Origin: Chitinophagales bacterium 33-2
GTDB lineage: Bacteria > Bacteroidota > Bacteroidia > Chitinophagales > Chitinophagaceae
Assembly (NCBI GenBank): GCA_002050435.1
Contig: MWYV01000041.1
Coordinates: 1-45,282, forward strand
Direction: 5' to 3'
DNA length: 45,282 nt
The notes under the pieces were generated by a model. That model saw only the letters and a list, made by a program, of their open reading frames with translations. It was not told the DNA's origin and ran no database searches. The position numbers and the translations under genes are program-made. Below are positions 8,094 to 16,897 of the stretch, in pieces (within the stretch, counting starts at the first letter, position 1; every line of letters starts with the position of its first letter).

Positions 8094-8798
8094 CTATTTA
8101 TTAAAATGTATTATGATTTGCTCCATCATTTTCTTTGGGTCGGGTTCGGGACTGGTAATGATTTCATTAGCTGTATATTCTAATAAAGTTGATGCGGTGG
8201 TGTTTCCAATAGCAAAACAAACGGAGGCCTCATGCAGTTGATTCTTTTTAAAAAAACTTTTTACGGCTCCCGGACTGAAGAAAAGCACACCATCAAAAGC
8301 ATTATTCAGCTGTTTACTGTTTTCTTCTGATGTGTACACGTTCACTTCGGATAATTCTATACCTGCTTTCATCAGGATCGATGGTAATTCATCTCTCCTC
8401 GAATGACCACAGAAAAAACAAATAGCGCTGATGCCTTCTTCAATGATCATTGCTGCCAGTTCTGTTGCATTGCGTCCTTTGGTAACGAGCTTTGATCCGG
8501 GGAAAGCGTTTTGAACAGCCAGCCCGGTTTTCCCCGCCAGCGCAAAAATAGTTTTGTCCACCAGCTTTTCTTTTTGTTCATCAAGGAGGGTAGCTACAAC
8601 ATCCACTGCATTTGAACTTGTGAAAACAAAACACCGATGCATGCTTACCTTTTCAATCACATCATGCTTTGTTTCTGCTTCGTAACATGGAATGATGCTT
8701 TGAAATTCATGTTCGGTGATTTCCATTCCACTGTGATCAACAATTGCTTTTGTTGCTGGTTCAAGCAATTTTGTTGAAAGGATCTTAATGGTTTTCAT
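8094..8798 (-). CDS. hemD: Uroporphyrinogen III synthase
   Basis: Cyclises hydroxymethylbilane with inversion of ring D to uroporphyrinogen III. The sequence of this family diverges strongly; identification rests on the two-lobed pattern (ILSTKLL start, FVFTSSNAV near residue 50, [11 protein letters not shown] near residue 155, [15 protein letters not shown] toward the end) and on its place directly after hemC. The ATG at 8798 is preferred because [10 protein letters not shown] is a natural start. It overlaps hemC by 14 bp; an upstream ATG at 8813 would add five residues. Length 234 residues is normal. Confidence 0.9.
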   Translation of the reverse strand: MKTIKILSTKLLEPATKAIVDHSGMEITEHEFQSIIPCYEAETKHDVIEKVSMHRCFVFTSSNAVDVVATLLDEQKEKLVDKTIFALAGKTGLAVQNAFPGSKLVTKGRNATELAAMIIEEGISAICFFCGHSRRDELPSILMKAGIELSEVNVYTSEENSKQLNNAFDGVLFFSPGAVKSFFKKNQLHEASVCFAIGNTTASTLLEYTANEIITSPEPDPKKMMEQIIIHFNK

Positions 8799-9774
8799 TT
8801 CCGGGAAGGCCATTTTTTCTGATCATGTCAACAATGGCCGTTCCACCCTTATCCAATAATTCATTACCTGCCTGCACCCCCATGGTGCTCGCCAGATTAA
8901 CAGGAAATTGTTTTTCTATTTCAAGTTTTTGTTTTCCATCCGGACTCACCACATTTCCTTTCAGGATCACCTGTTCGTTTTCTATGCGGGCAAGCGCAGA
9001 AATCGGCGTAGAACAACCGCCGTAAAGCGCCCTTAAAAAATCCCTTTCGATCTTTGTACAGATAGCGGAAGGCTCATGGTTTAATGGGTAACAGGCTTCA
9101 AATGCGCCTTCATCGCCTTCCCTGCAAACGATCATGATCGCGCCCTGGGCAGGCGCGGGTAACATCCAGTCAAGGTCAACTGATTGCGGTGGCCGAAGGT
9201 TGATCCTTTCTAATCCGGCAGCTGCGAATATGGCGCCATTCCAGTGATGTTCTTCCAGCTTTCGTAAACGTGTATTCACATTACCTCTCAGGTTTTCTAC
9301 AATGTGGCCCGGGTACCGGTAGATCCATTGCGCGATCCGACGGACACTTCCCGTTGCAATGATGTATTGCTGTTGATTGTTCCTGTTTGTGGGCGCAAGT
9401 TTATTCCATTCTTTTCCATCATAACCCAAAGCTTCGAGATCTTTTTCACTTTTATAAACAAAAATATCTTTTGATGAAGCGCGCTCCAGCACAGCGGCCT
9501 GCTGTATTCCTTTCGCCAGTTGTGTAGGTACATCTTTCATGGAATGCACTGCAATGTCGATGCGGTTGTTCAGCAAAGCAGCATCAAGCGTTTTGGTGAA
9601 TATTCCCAGTACACCAAGTTCATAAAGTGGTGTAACGATATCGATATCGCCCTCGCTTTTCATGTACACAAGTTCAGAAGCAATACCAGCATGCTTCAGC
9701 AGGTTTTGTACTGTAGTGGCCTGCCAGGCAGCAAGCTGGCTATCCCTGGTACCTATTCTCAGAACCCTTCCCAT
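8785..9774 (-). CDS. hemC: Hydroxymethylbilane synthase (porphobilinogen deaminase)
   Basis: Polymerises four porphobilinogens to hydroxymethylbilane on a dipyrromethane cofactor. The 329-residue protein starts RIGTRDSQLAAWQA and has AVHSMKDVPTQL, ATGSVRRIAQW, ENLRGNVNTRLRKL and the cofactor-binding cysteine in ALYGGCSTPISA. The stop of hemA and the ATG share one base (TAATG), so translation is likely coupled. A short insert (around residues 120-140, Asn/Gln-rich) lies ahead of the ATGSVRR motif. Confidence 0.97.
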   Translation of the reverse strand: MGRVLRIGTRDSQLAAWQATTVQNLLKHAGIASELVYMKSEGDIDIVTPLYELGVLGIFTKTLDAALLNNRIDIAVHSMKDVPTQLAKGIQQAAVLERASSKDIFVYKSEKDLEALGYDGKEWNKLAPTNRNNQQQYIIATGSVRRIAQWIYRYPGHIVENLRGNVNTRLRKLEEHHWNGAIFAAAGLERINLRPPQSVDLDWMLPAPAQGAIMIVCREGDEGAFEACYPLNHEPSAICTKIERDFLRALYGGCSTPISALARIENEQVILKGNVVSPDGKQKLEIEKQFPVNLASTMGVQAGNELLDKGGTAIVDMIRKNGLPGNENH

Positions 9775-10997
9775 TAATTTTTTGAACTTATAAAATTGTT
9801 AAGTGCGTTGATATACTGGCAGCCTTTCTGGTTCTGCACCCGGATCTTTCCGGCTGTATCGTTAAGTACACGCTGGATATGTACATCTTTTGCTTTAGGA
9901 CAGGTGGTGTTGTGTAAATATTGGGGATGATTGTACAGTGAATTGAGTTTCAGCTTCAGGTCTTTCAGCATGGGAACATGACGGCGCATATCACACCATT
10001 CACTAAATTCCGACATCAGTTCATGTATGATGGCTTTTGCTTTGGGCACTTCTGCCTGCCGCATTTTAAGCGTTTCATCTTTGAGCTTCGACAACTGGTC
10101 AACATTAACCACCTCTACATGCGGCAGCTCCTTTGCGCTGGATTCCACATTATAAGGTATGGAAAGATCGATGATCAGTTTTTCTCGTGAACCTTCAAGA
10201 TGTTTTTTTAAGATCACCGGTTCTTTTGCATTCGTAGCCACCAGGATGATATCTGCCTTGTGGATCTCTTCTTCCAGGTCCTGCAAATTGGCCCACTTCA
10301 GTCCAAGTGCATCTGCCAGCTCCTGTGCCTTTTCCTCCGAACGGTTGATCAGCGTAATGTTATGCGTATGAAGATAATCTACCAGGTTTTTGCAGGTGTT
10401 GCGGCCGATCTTACCTACACCTAACAATAAAATATGTTTGGATGATGGTTGTTGTATCTGGCGCCTGATGTACTGAACTGCTGCAAAAGAAACGGAAACA
10501 GTTCCGCCGCTCAAAGCAGTATGATTTTTTATATGCTTCGAAGTTTGTAAAACAGAATTGATCATTCTTTCAGTAAACGCACCGGTAAAACCATGTTGTT
10601 TTGAATATTTCACCGCAGTTTTTAATTGCCCTACGATCTCATAATCACCAAGGATCTGAGAATCCAGTCCTGCTCCTACATGAAATAAATGCGCTACTGC
10701 ATCCTGGCCATTTTTTATATAGGCTGCTTTTTCAAAACGCTCCCTGCTGCCGGCAGTTTCAGAACAAAGTAAATCCACCAGCTGGTGACTGCATCCGGCA
10801 AAGCCATAAATTTCTGTGCGATTGCAGGTGGAAAGAATAAAGATCTCATCAAGTCCCTGAACGGAAGCTTTCTGAAGGATGTGCAGGTATTGATCGTTGT
10901 TAATAGCAAACTGGCCGCGAACACAAGCATCGGTTTTTTTATAATTGACCCCTGCCACAAAAAAGTTCGATATGCTCTTGAAGTAGTTTGTTTCCAT
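9774..10997 (-). CDS. hemA: Glutamyl-tRNA reductase
   Basis: First committed enzyme of the C5 heme route; reduces glutamyl-tRNA to glutamate-1-semialdehyde with NADPH. The nucleophilic cysteine is in LSTCNRTEIYG (C58). GLDSQILGDYEIVGQLK and the nucleotide-binding LLGVGKIGRNT follow. The start is placed at ATG 10997 (407 residues) because a TAnnTTTG box at 11012-11019 lies between it and the longer in-frame start at 11027, which would be outside the transcript. It leads the hemACDEF operon and is divergent from hemH. This step is normally the control point of heme synthesis. Confidence 0.96.
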   Translation of the reverse strand: METNYFKSISNFFVAGVNYKKTDACVRGQFAINNDQYLHILQKASVQGLDEIFILSTCNRTEIYGFAGCSHQLVDLLCSETAGSRERFEKAAYIKNGQDAVAHLFHVGAGLDSQILGDYEIVGQLKTAVKYSKQHGFTGAFTERMINSVLQTSKHIKNHTALSGGTVSVSFAAVQYIRRQIQQPSSKHILLLGVGKIGRNTCKNLVDYLHTHNITLINRSEEKAQELADALGLKWANLQDLEEEIHKADIILVATNAKEPVILKKHLEGSREKLIIDLSIPYNVESSAKELPHVEVVNVDQLSKLKDETLKMRQAEVPKAKAIIHELMSEFSEWCDMRRHVPMLKDLKLKLNSLYNHPQYLHNTTCPKAKDVHIQRVLNDTAGKIRVQNQKGCQYINALNNFISSKN

Positions 10998-11011
10998 TTT
11001 GGCTTCGCGCA

Positions 11012-11019
11012 CAAAAGTA
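11012..11019 (-). promoter_or_regulatory. Candidate -7 box (TACTTTTG) for hemA
   Basis: Exact TAnnTTTG match on the reverse strand, 14 bases from the hemA ATG at 10997. It decides the start of hemA. Confidence 0.6.
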
Positions 11020-11088
11020 AAATGCAACTAACCATCAGCCTAAAATCTCTGTCATTGAATCGTCATTTGAATAGCTGATTTTCATCAG

Positions 11089-11138
11089 GTTGTACCAGGA
11101 AGATCTTCAATTGAAGAAAATGTTGAACCAGTTGTACC
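11089..11138. promoter_or_regulatory. Candidate operator between hemA and hemH
   Basis: Two GTTGTACC direct repeats (11089-11096 and 11131-11138) are 42 bases apart, about four helical turns. Between them is a perfect 14-bp palindrome, TCTTCAATTGAAGA (11104-11117). The second repeat abuts the hemH -7 box. The arrangement fits a regulator site controlling hemH and perhaps hemA; the regulator is unknown. Confidence 0.4.
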
Positions 11139-11146
11139 TACTTTTG
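11139..11146 (+). promoter_or_regulatory. Candidate -7 box (TACTTTTG) for hemH
   Basis: Exact TAnnTTTG match, 10 bases before the hemH ATG at 11157. Confidence 0.6.
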
Positions 11147-11156
11147 TTGTCTGATT

Positions 11157-12200
11157 ATGAAAAGAGCAATTGTTTTGATGAACCTGGGTTCACCCGATTC
11201 TACTTCCGTAAAAGATGTAAAACATTACCTGGATGAATTTTTAATGGATGAAAGAGTGATCGACAAACCCTGGCTTGCCCGGGCCTTATTGGTGAAAGGC
11301 ATCATTGTTCCTTTTCGAGCGCCAAAATCCGCTAAGGCTTATGCTTCTATCTGGACAGACAAAGGCTCTCCGCTGATCGTGATTTCCAAAAACCTGAGAG
11401 ACGCTTTGAAAAAAGAGATCGAAGAACCGGTGGCCATTGCCATGCGTTATGGAAATCCATCTCCAAAGGCTGCATTCGATGAATTACTGGAAAAGCATCC
11501 CGACCTTGAGGAAGTGATTGCCATACCCATGTATCCGCATTATGCCATGAGCAGTTTTGAAACAGCCGTGGAATATGCAAAAGATCAACACAAGAAAGGA
11601 GGGTACTCTTTCAAACTTACAACCCTGAAACCTTTTTATGATGACCCAGCCTATATCCATGCCTTGTGCGAAAGCATCAGGCCTTACCTGGAACAGGATT
11701 GGGATCATATAGTATTTTCCTACCATGGTGTTCCGGAACGGCATATTTATAAAGGCGATGTAACAGGAAGTCATTGTTTGAAAGTGGCAGACTGTTGCAA
11801 TAAACTTTCGCCGGCACATGAATTTTGCTACAGGCATCAGTGTCATATTACCACGCAGCTGGTAATCGAAAAACTGGGCATCACAAATAAACAATATACC
11901 ATGTCTTTCCAGTCACGACTTGGAAAAGATCCATGGCTGGAACCCTTTACCATCAATCTATTGCACGCACTTCCAAAGGAGGGTGTGAAAAAATTACTGG
12001 TGGTTTGTCCGGCCTTTGTCAGCGACTGCCTGGAAACCCTTGAAGAAATGGCCGAAGAAGGCAAAGAGGTTTTTTTGCATGAAGGAGGAGAAAATTTTGA
12101 GCTGATTCCCTGCCTCAACGTACACCCACTCTGGGTAAATGCACTGGCTGGCTGGGTGAATGCATATAAAGACGGAGATAAGAAAATGGTATTTTCTTAA
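11157..12200 (+). CDS. hemH: Ferrochelatase with an internal cysteine cluster
   Basis: Inserts Fe2+ into protoporphyrin IX, the last step of the protoporphyrin route. The 347-residue protein has MNLGSPDS at the N-terminus, the catalytic histidine in FSYHGVPERH (H190) and a C-terminal acidic segment LETLEEMAEEG. Between residues 207 and 229 there are five cysteines (C207, C213, C214, C224, C229). An internal four-cysteine segment of this kind is described as a [2Fe-2S] site in one class of microbial ferrochelatases; whether this protein holds a cluster is inference. It is divergent from hemA and is followed after 62 bp by hemJ on the same strand. Confidence 0.96.
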   Translation: MKRAIVLMNLGSPDSTSVKDVKHYLDEFLMDERVIDKPWLARALLVKGIIVPFRAPKSAKAYASIWTDKGSPLIVISKNLRDALKKEIEEPVAIAMRYGNPSPKAAFDELLEKHPDLEEVIAIPMYPHYAMSSFETAVEYAKDQHKKGGYSFKLTTLKPFYDDPAYIHALCESIRPYLEQDWDHIVFSYHGVPERHIYKGDVTGSHCLKVADCCNKLSPAHEFCYRHQCHITTQLVIEKLGITNKQYTMSFQSRLGKDPWLEPFTINLLHALPKEGVKKLLVVCPAFVSDCLETLEEMAEEGKEVFLHEGGENFELIPCLNVHPLWVNALAGWVNAYKDGDKKMVFS

Positions 12201-12262
12201 ATTAGCTGAGTTGCTTTAAAAACCAGGACAATCTTCTAATAATAAAAGTATCCAGCTTCTTC

Positions 12263-12805
12263 ATGTTATATATTAAGGCCCTCCATATTATTTTTATTGT
12301 TACCTGGTTTGCGGGTTTGTTTTATATCGTGCGGCTGTTCATTTATAATACCGAAGCGGCAGCTAAGGCAGAACCCGAAAGGTCTGTTTTGATGGCGCAA
12401 TTTTCTATAATGATCAGCAGGCTTTGGAAAGGCATTGCCTGGCCTTCCGCTATATTAACCGCCATTTTTGGTCCATGGGTAATGCTGCAGTTTGGATGGG
12501 AGCGATCACTGAATCAGCCTTCAGGGCAATGGCTGCTGGTAAAATTATTTTTTGTAGCAGGATTGTATGTATATCATTTTGCACTTCACTCCATTTATAA
12601 ACAGCAAAAGGCTGGTGTTTTTAAATATACTTCTAACCAGTTAAGGATCTGGAATGAGGTAGCTACCCTTTTTCTTGTGGCCATCACCATGCTGGCAACG
12701 GTTAAGCAGGCCATCAGCTGGGTTTGGGGCATTTCAGGATTGCTGGCATTGATGATCCTTCTGTTACTCGCTATCCGAATCTACAAAAACTACAGGCGCA
12801 GTTAA
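12263..12805 (+). CDS. hemJ: HemJ-type protoporphyrinogen IX oxidase
   Basis: Membrane enzyme that oxidises protoporphyrinogen IX to protoporphyrin IX. At 180 residues it has about four or five hydrophobic helices and the HemJ N-terminus IKALHIIFIVTWFAGLFYIV with the conserved histidine (H8), then RLWKGIAWPSAILT and LLVKLFFVAGLYVYHF. It belongs to the HemJ/CopD-like membrane group. The placement directly after hemH, with hemF nearby and no hemG or hemY in view, supports HemJ rather than a copper protein. hemH and hemJ probably form one transcript. Confidence 0.9.
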   Translation: MLYIKALHIIFIVTWFAGLFYIVRLFIYNTEAAAKAEPERSVLMAQFSIMISRLWKGIAWPSAILTAIFGPWVMLQFGWERSLNQPSGQWLLVKLFFVAGLYVYHFALHSIYKQQKAGVFKYTSNQLRIWNEVATLFLVAITMLATVKQAISWVWGISGLLALMILLLLAIRIYKNYRRS

Positions 12806-12912
12806 TTCAAAAATGGGATTCCTCAATAAATGAGCAACAGCATATGTTTTTCTTTTTTCGCATTGCGTAACTATTCTTCCTGATTCTATAAATCAATTAA
12901 AAACTTATCAAT

Positions 12913-12920
12913 GAATTTTG
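12913..12920 (+). promoter_or_regulatory. Candidate degenerate -7 box (GAATTTTG) for the TonB receptor
   Basis: Five of six fixed positions of TAnnTTTG, 12 bases before the ATG at 12933. Confidence 0.35.
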
Positions 12921-12932
12921 CGGCCACAAATA

Positions 12933-15143
12933 ATGAAGATGATGAAGCGATATTTTGCAGTAATGGCCCTAATAGCAGGTTTACAGGTTTCAGCCCAGAA
13001 AGAAATAACGCCTGTAAATGAAGCAGACACTATACCTCACAGGTATTTATCAGAAGTTACCGTGGTGGGGCGAAACAGTAAATCAGACTACCACCAGTTA
13101 CCTGAAGTGGTAGGTACCAGCATTTATGCAGGAAAGAAAAATGCATTGATCGTCCTGGAAAATGTGCAGGGTAATACATCCACCAATACCATGCGACAGG
13201 TACTGGCCAAGGTACCGGGAATTCACGTTTGGGAAAGTGATGCAAGTGGGGTACAGATCGGAATTGCAGCCAGAGGTTTGAATCCGAACAGGAGCTGGGA
13301 GTTCAATGTGCGTCAGAACGGATATGATATTGCTGCCGATCCTTTTGGTTATCCTGAGGCCTATTATAATCCTCAACTGCAGGCAGTTCAAAGGATCGAG
13401 ATCGTTCGCGGACAAGGTGCGCTTCAGTACGGACCCCAGTTTGGAGGTTTGGTGAATTATATACTGAAAAATGGCAGCGAGATCAACAAAAAGTTTGAAT
13501 TTGAAACACAACAGACCGTAGGCAGCAACGCCCTGTTCAATAGTTTTAATGCCATTGGCGGAAAATCCGGTAAAGTGCATTACTATTCTTTCTTTGATCA
13601 TAGAAATGGTAATGGCTGGAGAGATAACAGTCGCTATTTTACCAATGCTGGTTTTGGAACCATGACCTATTATTTCAGCCAGAAGTTTTCGCTAACAACG
13701 GAAGTAATGCATTCACATACGCGCAGTCAGCAAGCAGGCGGATTAACCGATGCCTCTTTTGAGGAAGATGCATCAAAAAGTTCGAGGTCGCGTAACTGGT
13801 TCGACATCAGGTGGACCACACCGGCACTGATCGCCAATTATCATTTTTCTGAAAAGGCCAAATTGAATACTAAAATTTTTGCAACCATTGGTGACCGGAG
13901 TAGTGTAGGATTTATGCAGGCGATCAATGTACCTGATGCAATTAATCCAAATACACTGGAGTACAATAACCGTGTATTAAATGTGGATCAATACAGGAAC
14001 TATGGTTTGGAAAGCAGGTACCTGGGAGATTACAGGTTAGGTAAGATGAACAATACTTTCTCCGGAGGCATCCGTTTGTACACCGGGACCACTACAAGGA
14101 AAGCAGATGGAAAGGGAACAACAGGAACAGGATATGACATGACGGTGATGGGAGCATATCCAAGAAATATCAGCTTTGAATCAAACAACGCTGCGGTTTT
14201 TGTTGAAAATATTTTTAGAATAACTGATAAGATCCTTGTAGTGCCAGGTATTCGTTATGAGTGGCTTAAAGGAGCTGCTTCGGGTCAGAATGGATTCAAT
14301 AATAATGGGGAAGCGATCATTCTTCAAAACATTAAGAGAAGCCGTGGATTTTTGCTTGCAGGAATCGGTGCGGAATATCATGTAACACCTTCCACAGAAT
14401 TTTATGCAAATTATACACAGGCTTATCGCCCCATACAGTTCGCCAACCTGCAGGCACCACCAACCACTGATGTTGTTGACCCTGAACTTAAAGATGCCAA
14501 AGGATATAATTTAGATCTGGGTTACCGCGGAAAGTTTTTGAATTTTCTTCAGTTTGATGTAAGTGGTTTTTACCTGCAGTACAATAATCGTGTGGGTACC
14601 ATTACACCAACAGGTGCAAACTACAGGCTGGTCACAAATGTTGGGGCCAGCACCAGTAAAGGTTTTGAAGGTTACGTTGAATTTAATCCAGTGCGGGCGT
14701 TTGCTGCATCTACTGTTGCAGATCTTATTTTATTCGGTTCTTATAGCTATGTGGATGCACGTTATAGCGGCGATCATAAAATTGCGAATACACAGGGAAA
14801 GAAAGTAGAGAATGCACCACAGGATATTTTCAGGGGTGGCGTTACCGCAGGATACAAAAACTTTCTACTTACAGGCCAGGTGAGTTATGTGGGCGAAACT
14901 TTTAGTGATGCGAACAATACCGTTTTGCCAACCGCCAATGCGCAGAATGGTTTGATTCCTTCCTATGTTGTTACAGATCTTACGGCAACCTTCAGGTTTT
15001 CAAAAGACCTGAATATAAAGGCAGGCATCAATAATGTGCTGGACGAAAGCTATTTTACCCGTCGTGCCGGCGGTTATCCGGGACCTGGTATTCTACCCGC
15101 GGATGGAAGAACATTTTTTGTATCTGTAGGAGCGAAGTTTTGA
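12933..15143 (+). CDS. TonB-dependent outer-membrane receptor, FecA-like
   Basis: 736-residue outer-membrane barrel driven by TonB. A signal peptide (MKMMKRYFAVMALIAGLQVSAQ) is followed by a short linker and the plug domain: LSEVTVVGRNS, VLAKVPGIHVWESDASG, GLNPNRSWEF and IEIVRGQGALQYGPQFGG. The rest is barrel, ending in an aromatic residue (VSVGAKF). The plug resembles Fe3+-dicitrate (FecA) receptors more than heme receptors, and no FRAP/NPNL heme motif is seen. There is no N-terminal carboxypeptidase-like domain or SusD partner, which argues against glycan uptake. The ATG at 12933 is preferred over an upstream TTG. Location after the heme genes suggests iron or chelate uptake; the substrate is unproven. 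Confidence 0.88.
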   Translation: MKMMKRYFAVMALIAGLQVSAQKEITPVNEADTIPHRYLSEVTVVGRNSKSDYHQLPEVVGTSIYAGKKNALIVLENVQGNTSTNTMRQVLAKVPGIHVWESDASGVQIGIAARGLNPNRSWEFNVRQNGYDIAADPFGYPEAYYNPQLQAVQRIEIVRGQGALQYGPQFGGLVNYILKNGSEINKKFEFETQQTVGSNALFNSFNAIGGKSGKVHYYSFFDHRNGNGWRDNSRYFTNAGFGTMTYYFSQKFSLTTEVMHSHTRSQQAGGLTDASFEEDASKSSRSRNWFDIRWTTPALIANYHFSEKAKLNTKIFATIGDRSSVGFMQAINVPDAINPNTLEYNNRVLNVDQYRNYGLESRYLGDYRLGKMNNTFSGGIRLYTGTTTRKADGKGTTGTGYDMTVMGAYPRNISFESNNAAVFVENIFRITDKILVVPGIRYEWLKGAASGQNGFNNNGEAIILQNIKRSRGFLLAGIGAEYHVTPSTEFYANYTQAYRPIQFANLQAPPTTDVVDPELKDAKGYNLDLGYRGKFLNFLQFDVSGFYLQYNNRVGTITPTGANYRLVTNVGASTSKGFEGYVEFNPVRAFAASTVADLILFGSYSYVDARYSGDHKIANTQGKKVENAPQDIFRGGVTAGYKNFLLTGQVSYVGETFSDANNTVLPTANAQNGLIPSYVVTDLTATFRFSKDLNIKAGINNVLDESYFTRRAGGYPGPGILPADGRTFFVSVGAKF

Positions 15144-15161
15144 TTTTTATTTTATAGTTGC

Positions 15162-15566
15162 CCCTTCGCGGCAAATAGGGAGCAAATAATTGGCAAATAA
15201 CCTCAGTGCTCCTCCGTGGCTCTGTGCTCTCCGTGGTTCAAGATTGCTTCGTCGTCTTTTGCGCCTCTGCGCCTTCGCGGCAAATAAGTGGCAATTAGCG
15301 GCAAATAACCTCAGTGTTCCTCCGTGGCTCTGTGCCTCCGTGGTTCAAGATTGCTTCGTCGTCTTTTGCGCCTCTGCGCCTTCGCGGCAAATAAGTGGCA
15401 AATAAATTGGCAAATAACCTCAGTGCTCCTCCGTGGCTCTGTGCCTCCGTGGTTCAAGATTGCTTCGTCGTCTTTTGCGCCTCTGCGCCTTCGCGGCAAA
15501 TAGGGAGCAAATAAATTGGCAAATAACCTCAGTGTTCCTCCGTGGCTCTGTGCCTCCGTGGTTCAA
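15162..15566. repeat. Intergenic tandem repeat, period 108-109 bp, about 3.7 copies
   Basis: Units begin at 15201, 15309, 15418 and 15527 with CCTCAGTGyTCCTCCGTGGC, and each contains GCGCCTCTGCGCCTTCGCGG and a GGCAAATAA tail; the last is cut at 15566 and a part-unit precedes the first. Copies differ at few positions. Open frames through it on both strands are low-complexity artefacts. It fills the gap between two convergent outer-membrane protein genes. Confidence 0.95.
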
Positions 15567-15590
15567 TGACATTGCCCCGAATTGACCTCA

Positions 15591-16772
15591 TTAAAAAGCC
15601 TCCCCGATCAACATATAAATCCCTGTACCTTCTTTGGTAAATGCCAAGTCAAATCTTCCATAAATATCTTTTTTTGGGAAGAGCAGGAACCTCAAACCAG
15701 CACCACCTGAAAACACAAACTGGTCCGCCGATAAATTGCTGAAGCTATTAAAAACACTCCCGGCGCCACCAAATACGGTGGCGCCAATTCTTTTGGTAAA
15801 ACCCAGTGGAAGCGGAAGCATCCGGTATTCAACCTGTCCGGCAACCTGGTTTTTATCACGGTACCTTCCCTGGTAGTATCCGCGCATGATATTGTCGCCG
15901 CCCATGAGAGAAAGCATATTAAAAGGAATATTTCCATTGCCAAATTGCACCAGCACCTGTGTAGCCAGAACATCTCTTTTATTAACAGGTATATAGATCC
16001 GGTTATCCAACAGAATATTTGAAAAAGAGTAGTCACTTCCCCAGGCATCATCATAGCGCAAAAATGCCAGCTCTGAAAAAATGCCTTTTCTTACATTCAA
16101 TGGATTGTGCCGTTGATCATAAATCACCCCGATTCCAAAACCAAGGTTCGCACTACCTCCGCTGCCTTCAGGTAATACAATGCCTGCACTGCCGTGTTTT
16201 GTAAATTTCACGGAACCGAGATTCTGAAAATCTGCTTCCAGTCCCACAAACAAATTGGATTTTACTTTCCTGAGTATTCTTTCTTTTACACTGAACAGGT
16301 TGGCAGATACGGTGGCCAGAGGTTCTGGCTTTGTATCATTTCCAATTCCAAAATATTTAAGTGGAAAATTCTGAAACCTGATCCTTCCCAGTGCAGCCCA
16401 CTTGGTCTGGTGAGTATAAAGTGCATGATCGAAAACAGTTCCATACTGTTTTTCAAAAGTATAAAATGTAAACCCGCTGACCTCACTTAACCTGTTGTTG
16501 GTATCACGATTGGCATAAAATACAAACAGGCTGCTAAGGCCAATTTCCCAACTGGTTTCCTTTGAATATGCCAGTGTGGGATAAGCAAGAAACTGTGGTT
16601 TGCTGATATCACTGGTATCGTTAATGAGCGAATGAATATATCGCCGGACAAATCCTGGTTTTTTTTCCTGCGCATTTGTTTCAATATTTTTAGTCAGGCA
16701 AAAACAAAGTATAATAGAGTAATAAAAAAAAGATGGTCTCCACAGGGATAACCAGGGCAGTGAGGGATTCAA
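15591..16772 (-). CDS. BamA/TamA-family (Omp85-type) outer-membrane barrel protein
   Basis: 393 residues. A hydrophobic N-terminus (FFYYSIILCFCLTKNIETNA) acts as a signal peptide. The remainder shows barrel strands and the surface-antigen C-terminal features: GFGIGVIYDQRHNPLNVRKG, then GGDNIMRGYYQGRYRDKN, which contains the RGY-type motif of loop 6, and a C-terminal aromatic residue. It lacks POTRA repeats, so it is a stand-alone barrel and not the essential BamA. The start appears to be TTG at 16772: there is no in-frame ATG before the mature protein, and an exact TAGTTTTG box lies 19 bases upstream. Convergent with the TonB receptor across the 108-bp repeats. The role is unknown. Confidence 0.8.
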   Translation of the reverse strand: MNPSLPWLSLWRPSFFYYSIILCFCLTKNIETNAQEKKPGFVRRYIHSLINDTSDISKPQFLAYPTLAYSKETSWEIGLSSLFVFYANRDTNNRLSEVSGFTFYTFEKQYGTVFDHALYTHQTKWAALGRIRFQNFPLKYFGIGNDTKPEPLATVSANLFSVKERILRKVKSNLFVGLEADFQNLGSVKFTKHGSAGIVLPEGSGGSANLGFGIGVIYDQRHNPLNVRKGIFSELAFLRYDDAWGSDYSFSNILLDNRIYIPVNKRDVLATQVLVQFGNGNIPFNMLSLMGGDNIMRGYYQGRYRDKNQVAGQVEYRMLPLPLGFTKRIGATVFGGAGSVFNSFSNLSADQFVFSGGAGLRFLLFPKKDIYGRFDLAFTKEGTGIYMLIGEAF

Positions 16773-16791
16773 GGTGATGATTTTGTGGTCG

Positions 16792-16799
16792 CAAAACTA
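16792..16799 (-). promoter_or_regulatory. Candidate -7 box (TAGTTTTG) for the Omp85-type gene
   Basis: Exact TAnnTTTG match on the reverse strand, 19 bases before the proposed TTG start at 16772; it supports that start. Confidence 0.5.
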
Positions 16800-16897
16800 A
16801 CCATCATTTGCACAACAAATAAATTTATCCTAACGGGAACCCATTTTTGATTTATGGTATATGTTTTTTAGCTTTAGAACATACTAAAACTATTGTC

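Noticed and set aside
12933-15143. SusC-type glycan importer
   Set aside because: No N-terminal carboxypeptidase-like domain and no SusD partner; plug features are closer to ferric-chelate receptors.
15190-15499. Open frames within the 108-bp repeat on both strands
   Set aside because: They follow the repeat period, have no family resemblance, and exist on both strands at once.
15162-15566. CRISPR array
   Set aside because: The whole 108-bp unit repeats, with no short repeat separated by unique spacers, and no cas genes are present.
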